Shown here: in pieces, positions 34,270 through 43,366 of the stretch
Position numbering within the stretch: position 1 is the first letter of the stretch
Layout: each line of letters opens with the position of its first letter
Assembly (NCBI RefSeq): GCF_045055655.1
Contig: NZ_JBANFI010000001.1
Location: forward strand, 248,001-312,000
Direction of reading: 5' to 3'
Length of the DNA: 64,000 nucleotides
Source of the DNA: Marinospirillum alkalitolerans
Lineage (GTDB): Bacteria > Pseudomonadota > Gammaproteobacteria > Pseudomonadales > Halomonadaceae
Translations under genes and position numbers: made by a program
Notes under the pieces: generated by a model
Database searches by the model: none
The model's input: the letters and a program-made list of their open reading frames with translations, nothing else
Told to the model about the DNA's origin: nothing

Positions 34270-34589
34270 CTCAGTGCCTCTTGGCTATGTCAGATGGCGA
34301 TCAGTCAAGTGCTGATGACCACTGAATCATTACACAACACGGATTGGAGCAGTTCATCTCATTAACCTTGCACCAGTTTCATTTTTGTAGCAACTACAAG
34401 ACTGACTACCGGATTTCATCCTGCCCTCAGCGTGGTGGTCTGAGCCTTTGAGATCACTAGACCCTGCATTTTTTACGGGAAAATACGACTTGTGGGTCAC
34501 CGATGGCAAAAAACTATCTTGTTATAGCGGTTTTTCGGCATAATTCCTTCTTTTTTATCTCTTTAAACCTGCAATGAGGTTGTTTTCAC
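34270..34589. promoter_or_regulatory. Divergent oadG-dusC intergenic region
   Basis: This 320 bp region carries no gene I can support. It has a perfect 6-bp palindrome with a 3-nt centre, TTGTAG-CAA-CTACAA (34385-34399), which could be a regulator site for the oad operon, and a TTATAG -10-like box near 34524. Promoters for both divergent units are expected here. Confidence 0.45.
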
Positions 34590-35579
34590 TTGAGTCCACT
34601 CCCCCAGCTGGCTTTAGCACCGATGGAAGGCGTCATGGACGCCAAGGCCCGTGATCTCTTAACTCAGCAGCCGGGCTGGGATTTTGCCGTAACTGAATTT
34701 GTTCGCGTCACACAAGAGCGTTTACCGGCGAAGGTCTATCATCGCCTCTGCCCTGAGCTGCGACAAAATGCCCGCACTGCCTCTGGAGTGCCAGTGCATT
34801 TGCAGCTGCTAGGGAGTGATCCTGAATGCCTGGCCATCAATGCGCAGGTGGCTGTGCGCTGTGGTGCTCAGGTGGTGGATTTAAACTTTGGTTGTCCTGC
34901 GAAAATTGTCAACCGTCATGGGGGTGGTGCGCGCTTACTGCGTGCGCCGGATCAGGTTTTTATGGCGGCTGAAGCCGTCGTCCAGGCCCTCGCGCACAAG
35001 GTCGATGCACAGGGTGCGCCGATTCGCGTGACGGCCAAAATGCGCCTTGGTGATGAGACCACAGATCTCGCGCTCGCCAATGCCCAAGCGCTGGAAGCCG
35101 CCGGTGTGGCTCAGCTGGTGGTGCATGCCCGCACGCGTTTGCAAGGTTATCGCCCACCAGCGCATTGGGAGTGGATCGGTAAGGTGGCCGATGCGGTGCG
35201 CCTGCCCGTACTGGCGAACGGTGATCTGTGGACCTTGGCTGATTATCAACGCTGCGTTGCTGTTTCAGGCGTCAAGGATGCGATGTTTGGACGCTCAGCG
35301 ATGGCCGATCCTTGGCTGGCCGCAGAGATTAAAGCCAGCCTATCGGGTGAGCCACGGCCGCCAACTCAGCTGCGTGATGTGTTGGCTTTGATGGTCTCGA
35401 GTTTGCTTTTTGATGAGCACACGGCCGATAAGGTGAAGGTGATGCGCACTAAGCAGTGGCTACTGCTTTTAACCTACCGTTGGGGAGAAGCCGCCAGAGC
35501 GGTTTTTGATCAATGTAAGCGTTTGCAAAACACAGCGCAGATAGTGCAGTGCATTCAACTCGTGCTTAAGTCTGATTAA
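34590..35579 (+). CDS. dusC: tRNA-dihydrouridine(16) synthase DusC
   Basis: Dus enzymes reduce uridine in tRNA using FMN and NADPH. The 329 aa protein starts LALAPMEGVMDAKARDLL and has the signature DLNFGCPAKIVNRHGGGARL, with the expected catalytic cysteine, and the FMN-binding segments VTAKMRLG and LANGDLW. The specificity C is judged from the EFVRVTQERLPAKVYHR region and length. It starts with TTG. The 3' end overlaps queG on the other strand by 14 bp. Confidence 0.9.
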   Translation: MSPLPQLALAPMEGVMDAKARDLLTQQPGWDFAVTEFVRVTQERLPAKVYHRLCPELRQNARTASGVPVHLQLLGSDPECLAINAQVAVRCGAQVVDLNFGCPAKIVNRHGGGARLLRAPDQVFMAAEAVVQALAHKVDAQGAPIRVTAKMRLGDETTDLALANAQALEAAGVAQLVVHARTRLQGYRPPAHWEWIGKVADAVRLPVLANGDLWTLADYQRCVAVSGVKDAMFGRSAMADPWLAAEIKASLSGEPRPPTQLRDVLALMVSSLLFDEHTADKVKVMRTKQWLLLLTYRWGEAARAVFDQCKRLQNTAQIVQCIQLVLKSD

Positions 35580-36687
35580 GGCGTTGCTGTTGCTGGTCAA
35601 GCGCCCACTGGCAGTGTTCAGCAACCAGTGGGTCGGCACCGATCGAAGAGGCTAGTTTGTGCTCAAGTGCTGCGATGACTTCTAACGAGGCAGGCGCATT
35701 CCCTAGAGCCACGGCAATATTACGCAGCCAGCGCGGATAGCCTAAGCGACGGATAGGTGAGCCTTCCGTGTTTTTCAAGAAGGTGGCCTCATCCCAGGCA
35801 AAGAGTGTCAGCAGGCTGGCTCGATCCAATGCATGTCGTGGATGAAAATCGGCTTCGGAGGTGGTCGGCGCAAAGCGGTTCCAAGGGCAGACCAGCTGGC
35901 AATCATCACAGCCATAGATCCGATTGCCGATCCCAGAACGCAAGTCTTCAGGAATACTGCCTTTGAGCTCAATCGTCAGATAACTGACACAGCGTCGCGC
36001 ATCCATCTGCCCATCGCCAACAAAAGCTTGAGTTGGGCACACCTGATGGCAGGCCGTGCAAGCACCACAATGGTGGCGACTAAAGGGCGTGTCTGCTGGC
36101 AGGGGAAGACCAAGATAAATCTCGCCCAGAAAAAACCAGCTACCGGCCTTGGGGGTGATCAGCATGCAGTTCTTGCCTATCCAGCCAAGACCCGCCAGCT
36201 GCGCGATGCCTCTTTCCATGACCGGTGCTGAATCGGTGAAAGCTCGGTGCAGGGGCGCAGGAAAAGCCGCGGCCAGCTCAGGATTGGCCAGTGCCAGTTG
36301 GGTTACCTGTTCCGCCAGTTGCGCTAGACGCTTACGAATCAGCTTGTGGTAATCACGTCCAAGTGCATAGCGGCTCACATAGGCTAGGTTTTTATCGGCC
36401 AGCTGCTCCATGGCCTGGGTTTCAGGCGGCAGATAATCCATGCGCACACTGATGATTGATAAAACCCCTGGCTCCAAAGCCTGAGGATCAGCGCGCTTGT
36501 CGGCATGGCGGGCCATCCACTCCATTTCGCCGTGATAGCCAGCTGCCAGCCATGCGCGAAGATAAGCAGGATGCTCACCCAGATCAACCCCAGTGATGCC
36601 ACAGGCAGAGAAGCCCAGCTCACGCGCTAGGCGTTTCACTTCTTGGCTCAGTTGAGCAAGGGCAAGATCGATGCTAGAAACAGTCAC
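35566..36687 (-). CDS. queG: Epoxyqueuosine reductase
   Basis: QueG performs the last step of queuosine synthesis in tRNA using cobalamin and two [4Fe-4S] clusters. The 373 aa protein has the ferredoxin-like cluster motifs CGACTACHQVCPTQAF and CDDCQLVCPWNRFA, and the cobalamin-domain segment DYHKLIRKRLAQLAEQV. It starts with GTG at 36687. In several relatives queG is next to nnrD-tsaE-amiB-mutL; here that run begins 17 kb away and on the other strand, with the sulfur region between. Confidence 0.95.
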   Translation of the reverse strand: MTVSSIDLALAQLSQEVKRLARELGFSACGITGVDLGEHPAYLRAWLAAGYHGEMEWMARHADKRADPQALEPGVLSIISVRMDYLPPETQAMEQLADKNLAYVSRYALGRDYHKLIRKRLAQLAEQVTQLALANPELAAAFPAPLHRAFTDSAPVMERGIAQLAGLGWIGKNCMLITPKAGSWFFLGEIYLGLPLPADTPFSRHHCGACTACHQVCPTQAFVGDGQMDARRCVSYLTIELKGSIPEDLRSGIGNRIYGCDDCQLVCPWNRFAPTTSEADFHPRHALDRASLLTLFAWDEATFLKNTEGSPIRRLGYPRWLRNIAVALGNAPASLEVIAALEHKLASSIGADPLVAEHCQWALDQQQQRLNQT

Positions 36688-36817
36688 ACAATACCTGGGG
36701 AGAGAGGGTCAAAGTAAGCCAAGGGGCGCCATGATAAGCTATTCAACCCACCTGAAACAAATGCACAGCGGTGGCTCGCCTGCTGGTCAGAGTTCATCGC
36801 TGAGAAAAGGAGAAAAG

Positions 36818-37810
36818 ATGCGCATCGATTTCTTTAGTGCCCAGAAGTATGACCGTCAGTTTTTTGATGCTTTGAATCATCAGCAGCATCAACTCCACTA
36901 TTGGGACGCACAGCTGAATGCTGAAACGGCGACCTTGGCACAGGGTGCGGATGCGGTGTGTGCTTTTGTCAATGATCAGCTGGATGCGGCTTGTCTTAGT
37001 GTTTTGCAGCAGTTAGGTGTGCGTTGGATAGCCTTGCGTTGCGCTGGTTTTAATCAGGTCGATCTGGCCGCAGCGGCTCGCCTTGGGTTGCCCGTGGTGC
37101 GCGTGCCGGCTTACTCGCCCGAAGCGGTGGCAGAGCACACTCTGGCCTTGATGCTGACTTTGAATCGCCATACTCATCGTGCTTTTAACCGCGTGCGTGA
37201 AAATAACTTTCAGCTTCAGGGACTCCTTGGTTTTACGCTGCATCGCAAAACCGTCGGTTTGATTGGCACTGGGCAAATTGGCATGGCCACCGCCCGTATT
37301 CTGGCCGGTTTTGGCTGCCGAATTCTTGCTTACGACCCCTATCCGCAATCTGAATTGACTGCTCTAGAAGGCCAGTATGTGAGCCAAGCTGAGCTTTTTG
37401 CACAGAGTGATGTGATCAGCCTGCATTGCCCGCTGACACCTGAGAATCACCATCTGGTGAATGCGAAGAGCCTGGCCCAGATGAAACCGGGCGTCATGCT
37501 GGTGAATACCAGTCGTGGCGGGTTGATTGATACCCAAGCCGCTTTGGATGCCTTGAAATCAGGCCAACTGGGTTATTTGGCATTGGATGTGTATGAGCAA
37601 GAAAGCAGCTTGTTTTTTCGAGACCTATCGGACAGTCTGCCAACAGATGATCTCCTCGCCCGCTTAATGACCTTCCCTAATGTGCTGATTACGGGTCATC
37701 AGGGCTTTTTTACGCATGAAGCCCTGACCGAAATCGCGCAGGTGACCCTGCGTAATCTTGAACAACTAGAGGCAACGGGGCGGTGTGACAACCAGGTCGG
37801 GTTACTCTAG
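36818..37810 (+). CDS. 2-hydroxyacid dehydrogenase (D-lactate dehydrogenase type)
   Basis: The 330 aa NAD-dependent enzyme has the Rossmann motif GLIGTGQIGMATARIL (about residues 148-163) and the catalytic triad in NTSRGGLID (Arg), LDVYEQES (Glu) and ITGHQGFFTHEAL (His). Length, LALDVYEQE and the FFRD segment match the fermentative D-lactate dehydrogenase LdhA, which reduces pyruvate. ATG 36818 is 6 bp after AAAGGAG; earlier in-frame starts have no site. It faces away from queG and its last 4 bp overlap cysB on the other strand. Confidence 0.88.
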   Translation: MRIDFFSAQKYDRQFFDALNHQQHQLHYWDAQLNAETATLAQGADAVCAFVNDQLDAACLSVLQQLGVRWIALRCAGFNQVDLAAAARLGLPVVRVPAYSPEAVAEHTLALMLTLNRHTHRAFNRVRENNFQLQGLLGFTLHRKTVGLIGTGQIGMATARILAGFGCRILAYDPYPQSELTALEGQYVSQAELFAQSDVISLHCPLTPENHHLVNAKSLAQMKPGVMLVNTSRGGLIDTQAALDALKSGQLGYLALDVYEQESSLFFRDLSDSLPTDDLLARLMTFPNVLITGHQGFFTHEALTEIAQVTLRNLEQLEATGRCDNQVGLL

Positions 37811-38748
37811 GCTGCAGAAAGGCTACCCAGAGATTGTAATTGGGCCTTCAATTCCTGGGTAGAAATACTCTGGCAGCAGAGTTGAATTAAATGCACTGCA
37901 AAGCTGCGTAAATAGTGTCCTTGGCGTAGAGCAAGTTGCGTTGTTTTAAGTGGGAAAAGATTCGTTGAGTTCAGTAGCGCAAGATCACTATCTTTTTGTG
38001 GCTGCCAAGCGACCGAGGCAATGATGCCGATCCCCAATCCCAACTCCACGTAGGTTTTGATGACATCAGCATCCAGAGCCGACATGACGATATCTGGCTT
38101 CAGGCCGGCCTGTTCAAAAGCGAAATCTATTGATTGACGTCCAGTGTACCCTTGGTGGTAGGTGATGATTGAGTATTGGGCAACGGCTTCCAGTGTCAGA
38201 TTTTTTTCTTCTAATAGCGGATGGTGTTTGGGTACCACCACAGCATGCTGCCAAGAATGAAAAGGAAAACAGACCAGTGATGGCTCATCATGCAGAGCTT
38301 CAGTGGCGATACCGATATCGACCTTCCCGGCCTTTAATAGGCTGACAATTTCTTCCGGCCCGCACTGGTGTAGCTCTAAGTGCACTCGAGGAAAGGTTTT
38401 CTTGAACTCAGTAATAATAGAAGGCAACACATAGCGAGCCTGGGTGTGAGTTGTGGCTAGACTGAGATGCCCTTCATCTTCTTCTGTGTATTGCTGAGCG
38501 ACACGTTTGATGTTAGCGGTATCTAGCAGAATGCGTTCGACAACATCCAGAATTTCTCGCCCTGGACCAGTGAACCCCAGCAGACGCTTGCCTTTGCGCT
38601 CAAAGAGTTCGACGCCCAATTCATCTTCTAGGTCTTTAATATGTTTACTTACACCTGACTGTGATGTGAAAAGACTATTCGCGACCTCAGTCAAGTTGAA
38701 GTTCTGTCTTGCTGCCTCTCGTATAATTCGCAACTGCTGAAAGTTCAT
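37807..38748 (-). CDS. cysB: LysR-type regulator CysB
   Basis: CysB activates sulfate and sulfonate uptake genes when O- or N-acetylserine signals sulfur lack. The 313 aa protein opens MNFQQLRIIREAARQNFNLT with the helix-turn-helix at about 19-40 (VANSLFTSQSGVSKHIKDLE); the effector domain shows TTHTQARYVLP and ITYHQGYTGR, which are CysB-specific. It is divergent from sbp and sits at the edge of the sulfur gene block, so it very probably controls sbp, cysTWA, the ssu genes and the second sbp. Confidence 0.94.
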   Translation of the reverse strand: MNFQQLRIIREAARQNFNLTEVANSLFTSQSGVSKHIKDLEDELGVELFERKGKRLLGFTGPGREILDVVERILLDTANIKRVAQQYTEEDEGHLSLATTHTQARYVLPSIITEFKKTFPRVHLELHQCGPEEIVSLLKAGKVDIGIATEALHDEPSLVCFPFHSWQHAVVVPKHHPLLEEKNLTLEAVAQYSIITYHQGYTGRQSIDFAFEQAGLKPDIVMSALDADVIKTYVELGLGIGIIASVAWQPQKDSDLALLNSTNLFPLKTTQLALRQGHYLRSFAVHLIQLCCQSISTQELKAQLQSLGSLSAA

Positions 38749-39003
38749 GGTGTGGTGACTTCTCTTTAACAGGAAAAAGTTTATTCTTTGGCGGAATAAT
38801 AATCTTGCCTGTTTATATCTAAAAATATGATTTATGAATATCCATAGCAGTTTTTCTGCAAAGAATCAGCGTGCTCCTAGTTTAGGTTGTTTAGCATTTT
38901 TTGTGCTGAGCAATGCAGTTTTTATTCGTTTTTTTGAGAATCCTGGCGGCTTAGCATCTGCTTCAACCCTGTGATAAGAAACATAAATTTGGAGAAGCGT
39001 ACG
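38749..39003. promoter_or_regulatory. cysB-sbp divergent regulatory region
   Basis: The 255 bp AT-rich space holds TTATTC (38781-38786) and GAATAA (38794-38799) as inverted arms and the run TTTATTCTTT at 38780-38789, which recurs at 50358-50367 upstream of the second sbp gene. It is a likely CysB target; CysB sites are poorly defined, so this is only a candidate. AGCAATGCAG and GCTGAGC stretches nearby give no clear promoter. Confidence 0.5.
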
Positions 39004-40023
39004 ATGCTGAAAAAACTAGCTACAGCGGCTTTAACTTCCGTTCTTCTGGGAACCACCGCACTGGCAAGCGCCCAGACGGTGAGCTTGCTCAATGTGTCTT
39101 ACGATCCTACTCGCGAGTTCTATCGCGAATACAACACCCATTTTGCGCAACTCTGGCGCCAAAGAACTGGACAGGCAGTGAATATTCGTCAGTCTCATGG
39201 TGGTTCAGGATCTCAGGCTCGCTCTGTTATTGATGGTTTGGATGCTGACGTCGTGACTTTAGCCTTAGCCTATGATGTTGATGCCTTGAATCAACGTGCT
39301 GATCTTATTCCTGACAATTGGCAGGATCGCCTTCCTTCTAATTCTTCACCTTATACCTCTACGATCGTTTTTTTAGTTCGCCAAGGCAATCCACTGAATA
39401 TTCAGGACTGGGATGACCTAGTACGTGATGATGTACAAGTCATTACGCCTAACCCAAAGACCTCTGGTGGTGCACGTTGGAACTACCTTGCAGCCTACGG
39501 TTATGCTTTGCAACGCTATGGTGATCAAAGTGTGGCCCAAGACTTTGTGCAGCGTATTTTTAACAATGTACCCGTTTTAGACCCAGCAGCTCGCGGTGCC
39601 ACCAACACCTTTGTACAGCGGCGTATCGGTGATGTGTTCATCGCTTGGGAAAACGAGGCTTTTCTTTCTGTTGAACAGCTAGGGCGGGGGCAGTATGAGA
39701 TTGTTGTGCCTTCGGTGAGCATATTAGCTGAACCACCTGTCACGGTAGTCGATCGTAACGTGGATCGTAAAGGCACTCGTACCGTCGCCGAAGCCTATTT
39801 AGAAGAACTCTACTCTGATCAGGCGCAGCGTATTGCAGGTCGACACTTTTATCGTCCGAGCAATCCAGAAATTGCAGCTGAATTTGCGGATCGTTTCCCG
39901 AAAGTGAACTTCTTCACCATTGATGAAGTGTTTGGCGGCTGGGACAAGGCCCAGAACGATCACTTCAATGATGGCGGTATTTTTGATGCCATCCTGGAAA
40001 ACATTGCGCGTAACCGCCGCTGA
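39004..40023 (+). CDS. sbp: Periplasmic sulfate-binding protein (first copy)
   Basis: Sbp delivers sulfate or thiosulfate to the CysTWA transporter. The 339 aa precursor has a signal peptide (LKKLATAALTSVLLGTTALASA) and the family sequence VSLLNVSYDPTREFYREYN, with DVVTLALAYDVD and NPKTSGGARWNYLAA. ATG 39004 is 8 bp after GGAGAAG. It is 71 bp before cysT. Its codon choice is more A/T-rich than that of cysTWA but like that of the genes to its left, so the boundary of the foreign-looking block falls just after it. A paralogue is at 50438. Confidence 0.96.
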   Translation: MLKKLATAALTSVLLGTTALASAQTVSLLNVSYDPTREFYREYNTHFAQLWRQRTGQAVNIRQSHGGSGSQARSVIDGLDADVVTLALAYDVDALNQRADLIPDNWQDRLPSNSSPYTSTIVFLVRQGNPLNIQDWDDLVRDDVQVITPNPKTSGGARWNYLAAYGYALQRYGDQSVAQDFVQRIFNNVPVLDPAARGATNTFVQRRIGDVFIAWENEAFLSVEQLGRGQYEIVVPSVSILAEPPVTVVDRNVDRKGTRTVAEAYLEELYSDQAQRIAGRHFYRPSNPEIAAEFADRFPKVNFFTIDEVFGGWDKAQNDHFNDGGIFDAILENIARNRR

Positions 40024-40094
40024 TGTGAACTCTGCCCACAAGGAGGTGGGCACTGCTGAATCCCTGAGGGACCCATCACGGAGATTGTTAGTTT

Positions 40095-40928
40095 ATGCCA
40101 CTGTTCAAAAGACAACCCAGTGTACTGCCCGGCTTTCATCTGACGCTGGGTTTTTCTTTGTTGTATCTGACCTTTATCTTTTTTATCCCGGTTGGCGGGT
40201 TGTTGCTCTACACCAGCCTGATGAGCTGGGAAGAGTTCTGGCGTGCCATCAGCCATCCTCAGGTGGTGGCTTCTTACCGGCTGTCGTTTTTTGCTTCGCT
40301 GATTGGTGCCTCCATCAATCTGGTATTCGGTGCACTGGTGGCCTGGGTGCTGGTGCGTTACACCTTCCCCGGTAAACGTGTGGTGGATGCCCTGATCGAC
40401 CTGCCGTTTGCCCTGCCAACCGCTGTGGCCGGTATTGCCCTGGTCACCCTTTATGCCAGCACCGGCTGGGTGGGTCAGTATCTGGAGGTCTTTGGCATCC
40501 GTGTCGCCTACACCCAACTGGGTGTGGTGGTGGCACTTACCTATATCGGGCTGCCTTTTGTGGTGCGAACCGTACAGCCAGTGCTGGAAGACTTTGAAAG
40601 CGAGCTGGAAGAAGCTTCGGCAGCACTGGGCGCTTCACGCCTGACCACCCTGCGCCGGGTGATTTTTCCTACCCTGCTGCCAGCTCTGCTGACCGGCTTT
40701 TCCCTGGCCTTTGCACGGGCGCTGGGTGAGTACGGATCAGTGGTTTTCATCTCCGGCAACATGCCCTACCTGACTGAAATCACGCCCTTGCTGATAGTCG
40801 CCAAAGCTGAACAGTACGACTACAACGGTGCTGCCGCCATCGGCACCGTGATGTTACTGGCTGCCTTTGTATTGCTGATCATCATCAATGGCCTGCAATG
40901 GTGGTCCAGCCGCCGTTTTGCCCACTGA
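40095..40928 (+). CDS. cysT: Sulfate/thiosulfate ABC transporter permease CysT (CysU)
   Basis: The 277 aa inner-membrane permease has six hydrophobic segments and the EAA loop EEASAALGASRLTTLRRV, in which the CysA ATPase docks. The segment IDLPFALPTAVAGIALVTLY is typical of CysT. It is the first gene of cysT-cysW-cysA with spacers under 20 bp. The third codon positions are strongly C/G, unlike sbp just upstream. Confidence 0.95.
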   Translation: MPLFKRQPSVLPGFHLTLGFSLLYLTFIFFIPVGGLLLYTSLMSWEEFWRAISHPQVVASYRLSFFASLIGASINLVFGALVAWVLVRYTFPGKRVVDALIDLPFALPTAVAGIALVTLYASTGWVGQYLEVFGIRVAYTQLGVVVALTYIGLPFVVRTVQPVLEDFESELEEASAALGASRLTTLRRVIFPTLLPALLTGFSLAFARALGEYGSVVFISGNMPYLTEITPLLIVAKAEQYDYNGAAAIGTVMLLAAFVLLIIINGLQWWSSRRFAH

Positions 40929-40945
40929 GAAGGGAGATTCATTTC

Positions 40946-41839
40946 ATGTCGTCATCCATCCCCGCAAACACGGCGCTGACACTGGATCGGGCCGGAAGCT
41001 GGAAACGCGCCACCGAAGAACCGGACTGGGTACGTCTGTCACTGATTGCTGTGGCACTGAGTTTTCTGGCTCTGTTTCTGGTACTTCCGCTGCTGGTGGT
41101 GCTGTACGGTGCCTTTGAACAGGGCTTAGGCGTATGGTACGCCGCCGTCACCGAGCCGGATGCTGCCCACGCCATCCGGCTGACACTATTGGTGGTGGTG
41201 ATTGTGGTACCCATCAATATGGTGTTTGGTGTGGCCATTGCCTGGGCCATCGCCAAGTTTGAATTCCGTGGCAAACCCCTGCTGCTGGCTGTAATTGATC
41301 TGCCTTTTGCCATTTCTCCTGTGGTGGTCGGTTTGATCTTTGTAATTCTGTTCGGCTCGCAGGGTTGGCTGGGTGACTGGCTGAGTGCTCACAACCTGCG
41401 CATCATTTTTGCCGTACCCGGCATTGTCATTGTCATTGCCTTCGGCACCCTGCCGTTTGTCGCGCGTGAACTGATTCCGCTGATGCAACAACAGGGCAAA
41501 CAGGAAGAAGAAGCCTCGCTGACACTGGGTGCCAGCGGCTGGAAAACCTTCTGGTATGTCACCCTGCCCAACATCAAGTGGGGCCTGATTTACGGTGTCA
41601 TCCTGTGTAACGCCCGCGCCATGGGGGAGTTTGGTGCCGTGGCCATTGTTTCCGGTCGCATTCGCGGTGAAACCAACACCATGCCCCTGCACATCGAAGT
41701 GCTTTACAACGAATACATGTTCACTGCCGCTTTTGCCGTGTCTTCGATTCTCACCGGTCTGGCACTGGTTACCATCGCGGTGAAAAGTTTTGTCGAATGG
41801 CATGAACATCGCAGCGGCGAAACTGGCTCATCCCATTAA
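40946..41839 (+). CDS. cysW: Sulfate/thiosulfate ABC transporter permease CysW
   Basis: The 297 aa second permease has the CysW segments FEFRGKPLLLAVIDLPFAIS and VVVGLIFVILFGSQGW and the EAA loop EEEASLTLGASGWKTFWYV. ATG 40946 is chosen because AGAAGGGAG lies upstream and the longer frame overlaps cysT. It pairs with CysT to form the membrane channel. Confidence 0.95.
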   Translation: MSSSIPANTALTLDRAGSWKRATEEPDWVRLSLIAVALSFLALFLVLPLLVVLYGAFEQGLGVWYAAVTEPDAAHAIRLTLLVVVIVVPINMVFGVAIAWAIAKFEFRGKPLLLAVIDLPFAISPVVVGLIFVILFGSQGWLGDWLSAHNLRIIFAVPGIVIVIAFGTLPFVARELIPLMQQQGKQEEEASLTLGASGWKTFWYVTLPNIKWGLIYGVILCNARAMGEFGAVAIVSGRIRGETNTMPLHIEVLYNEYMFTAAFAVSSILTGLALVTIAVKSFVEWHEHRSGETGSSH

Positions 41840-41857
41840 AGATTACAGGACACCCTC

Positions 41858-42934
41858 ATGAGCATCCGAGTCAATCAGATTAACAAGCGTTTTAAAGACT
41901 TTGTCGCCGTTGACAATGTCTCACTGGATCTGCCCGAAGGACAACTGACCGCTTTGCTGGGGCCATCCGGTTCTGGCAAAACCACCCTGCTGCGCATCAT
42001 TGCCGGACTGGAGCAGGCTGATTCCGGTAGCATTGAGTTTCACGGTGAAGACCAGACCCACCAACACGTCAGCGAGCGGGGTGTGGGCTTTGTATTCCAG
42101 CACTATGCCTTGTTCAAACACATGACGGTTTTTGAAAACGTCGCCTATGGTCTGACCGTCAAGCCTCGTAAACTGAGACCTTCCAAAGAAGCCATCCGCA
42201 AAAAAGTTATGGATTTGCTCGAACTGGTGCAGCTGGACTGGACAGCGCACCGCTTCCCCAATCAGTTATCCGGTGGCCAGCGTCAGCGCATTGCTTTGGC
42301 GCGTGCTCTGGCAGTGGAGCCCAAGGTACTGCTGCTGGATGAACCCTTCGGTGCGTTGGATGCCAAGGTACGGGCTGAACTGCGCAGCTGGTTGCGCCGT
42401 CTGCACGATGAAATTCACGTCACCAGTGTCTTTGTCACCCATGATCAGGAAGAGGCCCTGGAAGTTGCGGATCGCATTGTGGTGATGAACCACGGGCGGG
42501 TTGAACAGGAAGGCAGCCCGGAAGAGGTTTATGATCACCCGGCCAATCCTTTTGTTTATCAGTTCCTTGGCAAGGTTAACCTGTTTCATGCACGCGTGGA
42601 TCAGGGACAGACCCAGATAGGTGAGCTGCAACTGGCTACTCCTCATCTCAGTGATGCTGCATCTCAGGAGGGGCTGGCCTATATTCGTCCACATGAAATT
42701 GAACTGAAAGCAAACAACCCAGAAGGGGATGGCCTGCATGCGATGATCGAAAACGTCACCGTTATCGGGCACACCGTGCGGGTTGAACTCAAGGCCGACG
42801 CAGCACCCAACCTGATCACTGCCGAATTACCAAAACAACAGTTCCGAGCACTGGGTCTGTTGCAGGGTGATGAAGCTTGGATCAAACCGCTGAACAGCAA
42901 AGTGTTTCTGAAAGAGTCCAACTCGGCGGCCTGA
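41858..42934 (+). CDS. cysA: Sulfate/thiosulfate ABC transporter ATPase CysA
   Basis: The 358 aa ATPase has Walker A GPSGSGKTTLLRI, the LSGGQRQRIALARALA signature, Walker B VLLLDEPFGALDAK and the H-loop FVTHDQEEA. A C-terminal regulatory TOBE-like domain (about 240-358) is present, as in CysA. It completes the sbp-cysTWA transporter. Its stop codon is the loop of a 9-bp hairpin. Confidence 0.96.
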   Translation: MSIRVNQINKRFKDFVAVDNVSLDLPEGQLTALLGPSGSGKTTLLRIIAGLEQADSGSIEFHGEDQTHQHVSERGVGFVFQHYALFKHMTVFENVAYGLTVKPRKLRPSKEAIRKKVMDLLELVQLDWTAHRFPNQLSGGQRQRIALARALAVEPKVLLLDEPFGALDAKVRAELRSWLRRLHDEIHVTSVFVTHDQEEALEVADRIVVMNHGRVEQEGSPEEVYDHPANPFVYQFLGKVNLFHARVDQGQTQIGELQLATPHLSDAASQEGLAYIRPHEIELKANNPEGDGLHAMIENVTVIGHTVRVELKADAAPNLITAELPKQQFRALGLLQGDEAWIKPLNSKVFLKESNSAA

Positions 42935-42943
42935 GCCGCCGAG
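42922..42943 (+). terminator. Hairpin spanning the cysA stop codon
   Basis: CTCGGCGGC (42922-42930) pairs exactly with GCCGCCGAG (42935-42943), with CTGA, including the TGA stop, as loop. A second 7-bp hairpin TGGCTCA/TGAGCCA follows at 42961-42978. Neither has a T run; they may stabilise the 3' end or give factor-dependent termination. Confidence 0.5.
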
Positions 42944-43004
42944 TGACCGGTATCAACGCATGGCTCAGGGATGAGCCAACAATAACCTGAAGACCAAAAA
43001 TACA

Positions 43005-43050
43005 CTACTTCGTATTTTTTAATACATGCTATCCTATACACAATAAAGCA
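43005..43050 (+). promoter_or_regulatory. Candidate promoter/operator of the yafNO-like pair
   Basis: The AT-rich stretch upstream of the antitoxin gene carries the palindrome GTATT-TTTT-AATAC (43012-43025) and TATCCT and TATACA hexamers that could serve as -10 boxes. Antitoxins of this type bind palindromes at their own promoter. No LexA box was seen. Confidence 0.4.
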
Positions 43051-43072
43051 CAAAATAGTGCAGAGGTGTTTT

Positions 43073-43366
43073 ATGAGCATGCATGTAATACTTGCCGAAA
43101 AAACCGTCAGCATGACGGACTTACGCAAAAACCCAGCCCAGTACTTTATTAACGAGCCAGTTGCGGTATTGTCCAACAACAAACCTGCCGGTTACATGGT
43201 ATCTGCTGCCGTTTTCGAACAGCTGCTAAAGGCCGCTGAACAACAGGGAGTACAAACCTTCCGTTCCCGCTTTCGTCCAGAAGAAACCCGGCTCAAGGAA
43301 ATTGCTGAACAGGGTGCTTCCTTACTGGACAGCGCTTCTGATCAAGACCTGGTGTTTGTGGAATGA
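43073..43366 (+). CDS. Type II antitoxin, Phd/YefM family (YafN-like)
   Basis: The 97 aa protein has the Phd/YefM N-terminal DNA-binding part (KTVSMTDLRKNPAQYFINEP, then VAVLSNNKPAGYMVSAAVFE) and a C-terminal toxin-binding tail with RFRPEETRLKEI, which closely resembles E. coli YafN. ATG 43073 is 5 bp after AGAGGTG. The stop overlaps the toxin start by 4 bp. It should neutralise the toxin and repress the pair. E. coli yafNO is with dinB and SOS-linked; here the pair sits alone between cysA and ssuF. Confidence 0.92.
   Translation: MSMHVILAEKTVSMTDLRKNPAQYFINEPVAVLSNNKPAGYMVSAAVFEQLLKAAEQQGVQTFRSRFRPEETRLKEIAEQGASLLDSASDQDLVFVE

Noticed and set aside
41186..41809. Open frame of 207 codons on the minus strand
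   Set aside because: It is antisense to cysW, with a composition (Gln, His, Gly) typical of the complement of membrane-protein codons.
43005..43072. LexA/SOS box for the yafNO-like pair
   Set aside because: No CTGT-N8-ACAG pattern is present upstream, unlike the dinB-yafNO operon of E. coli.
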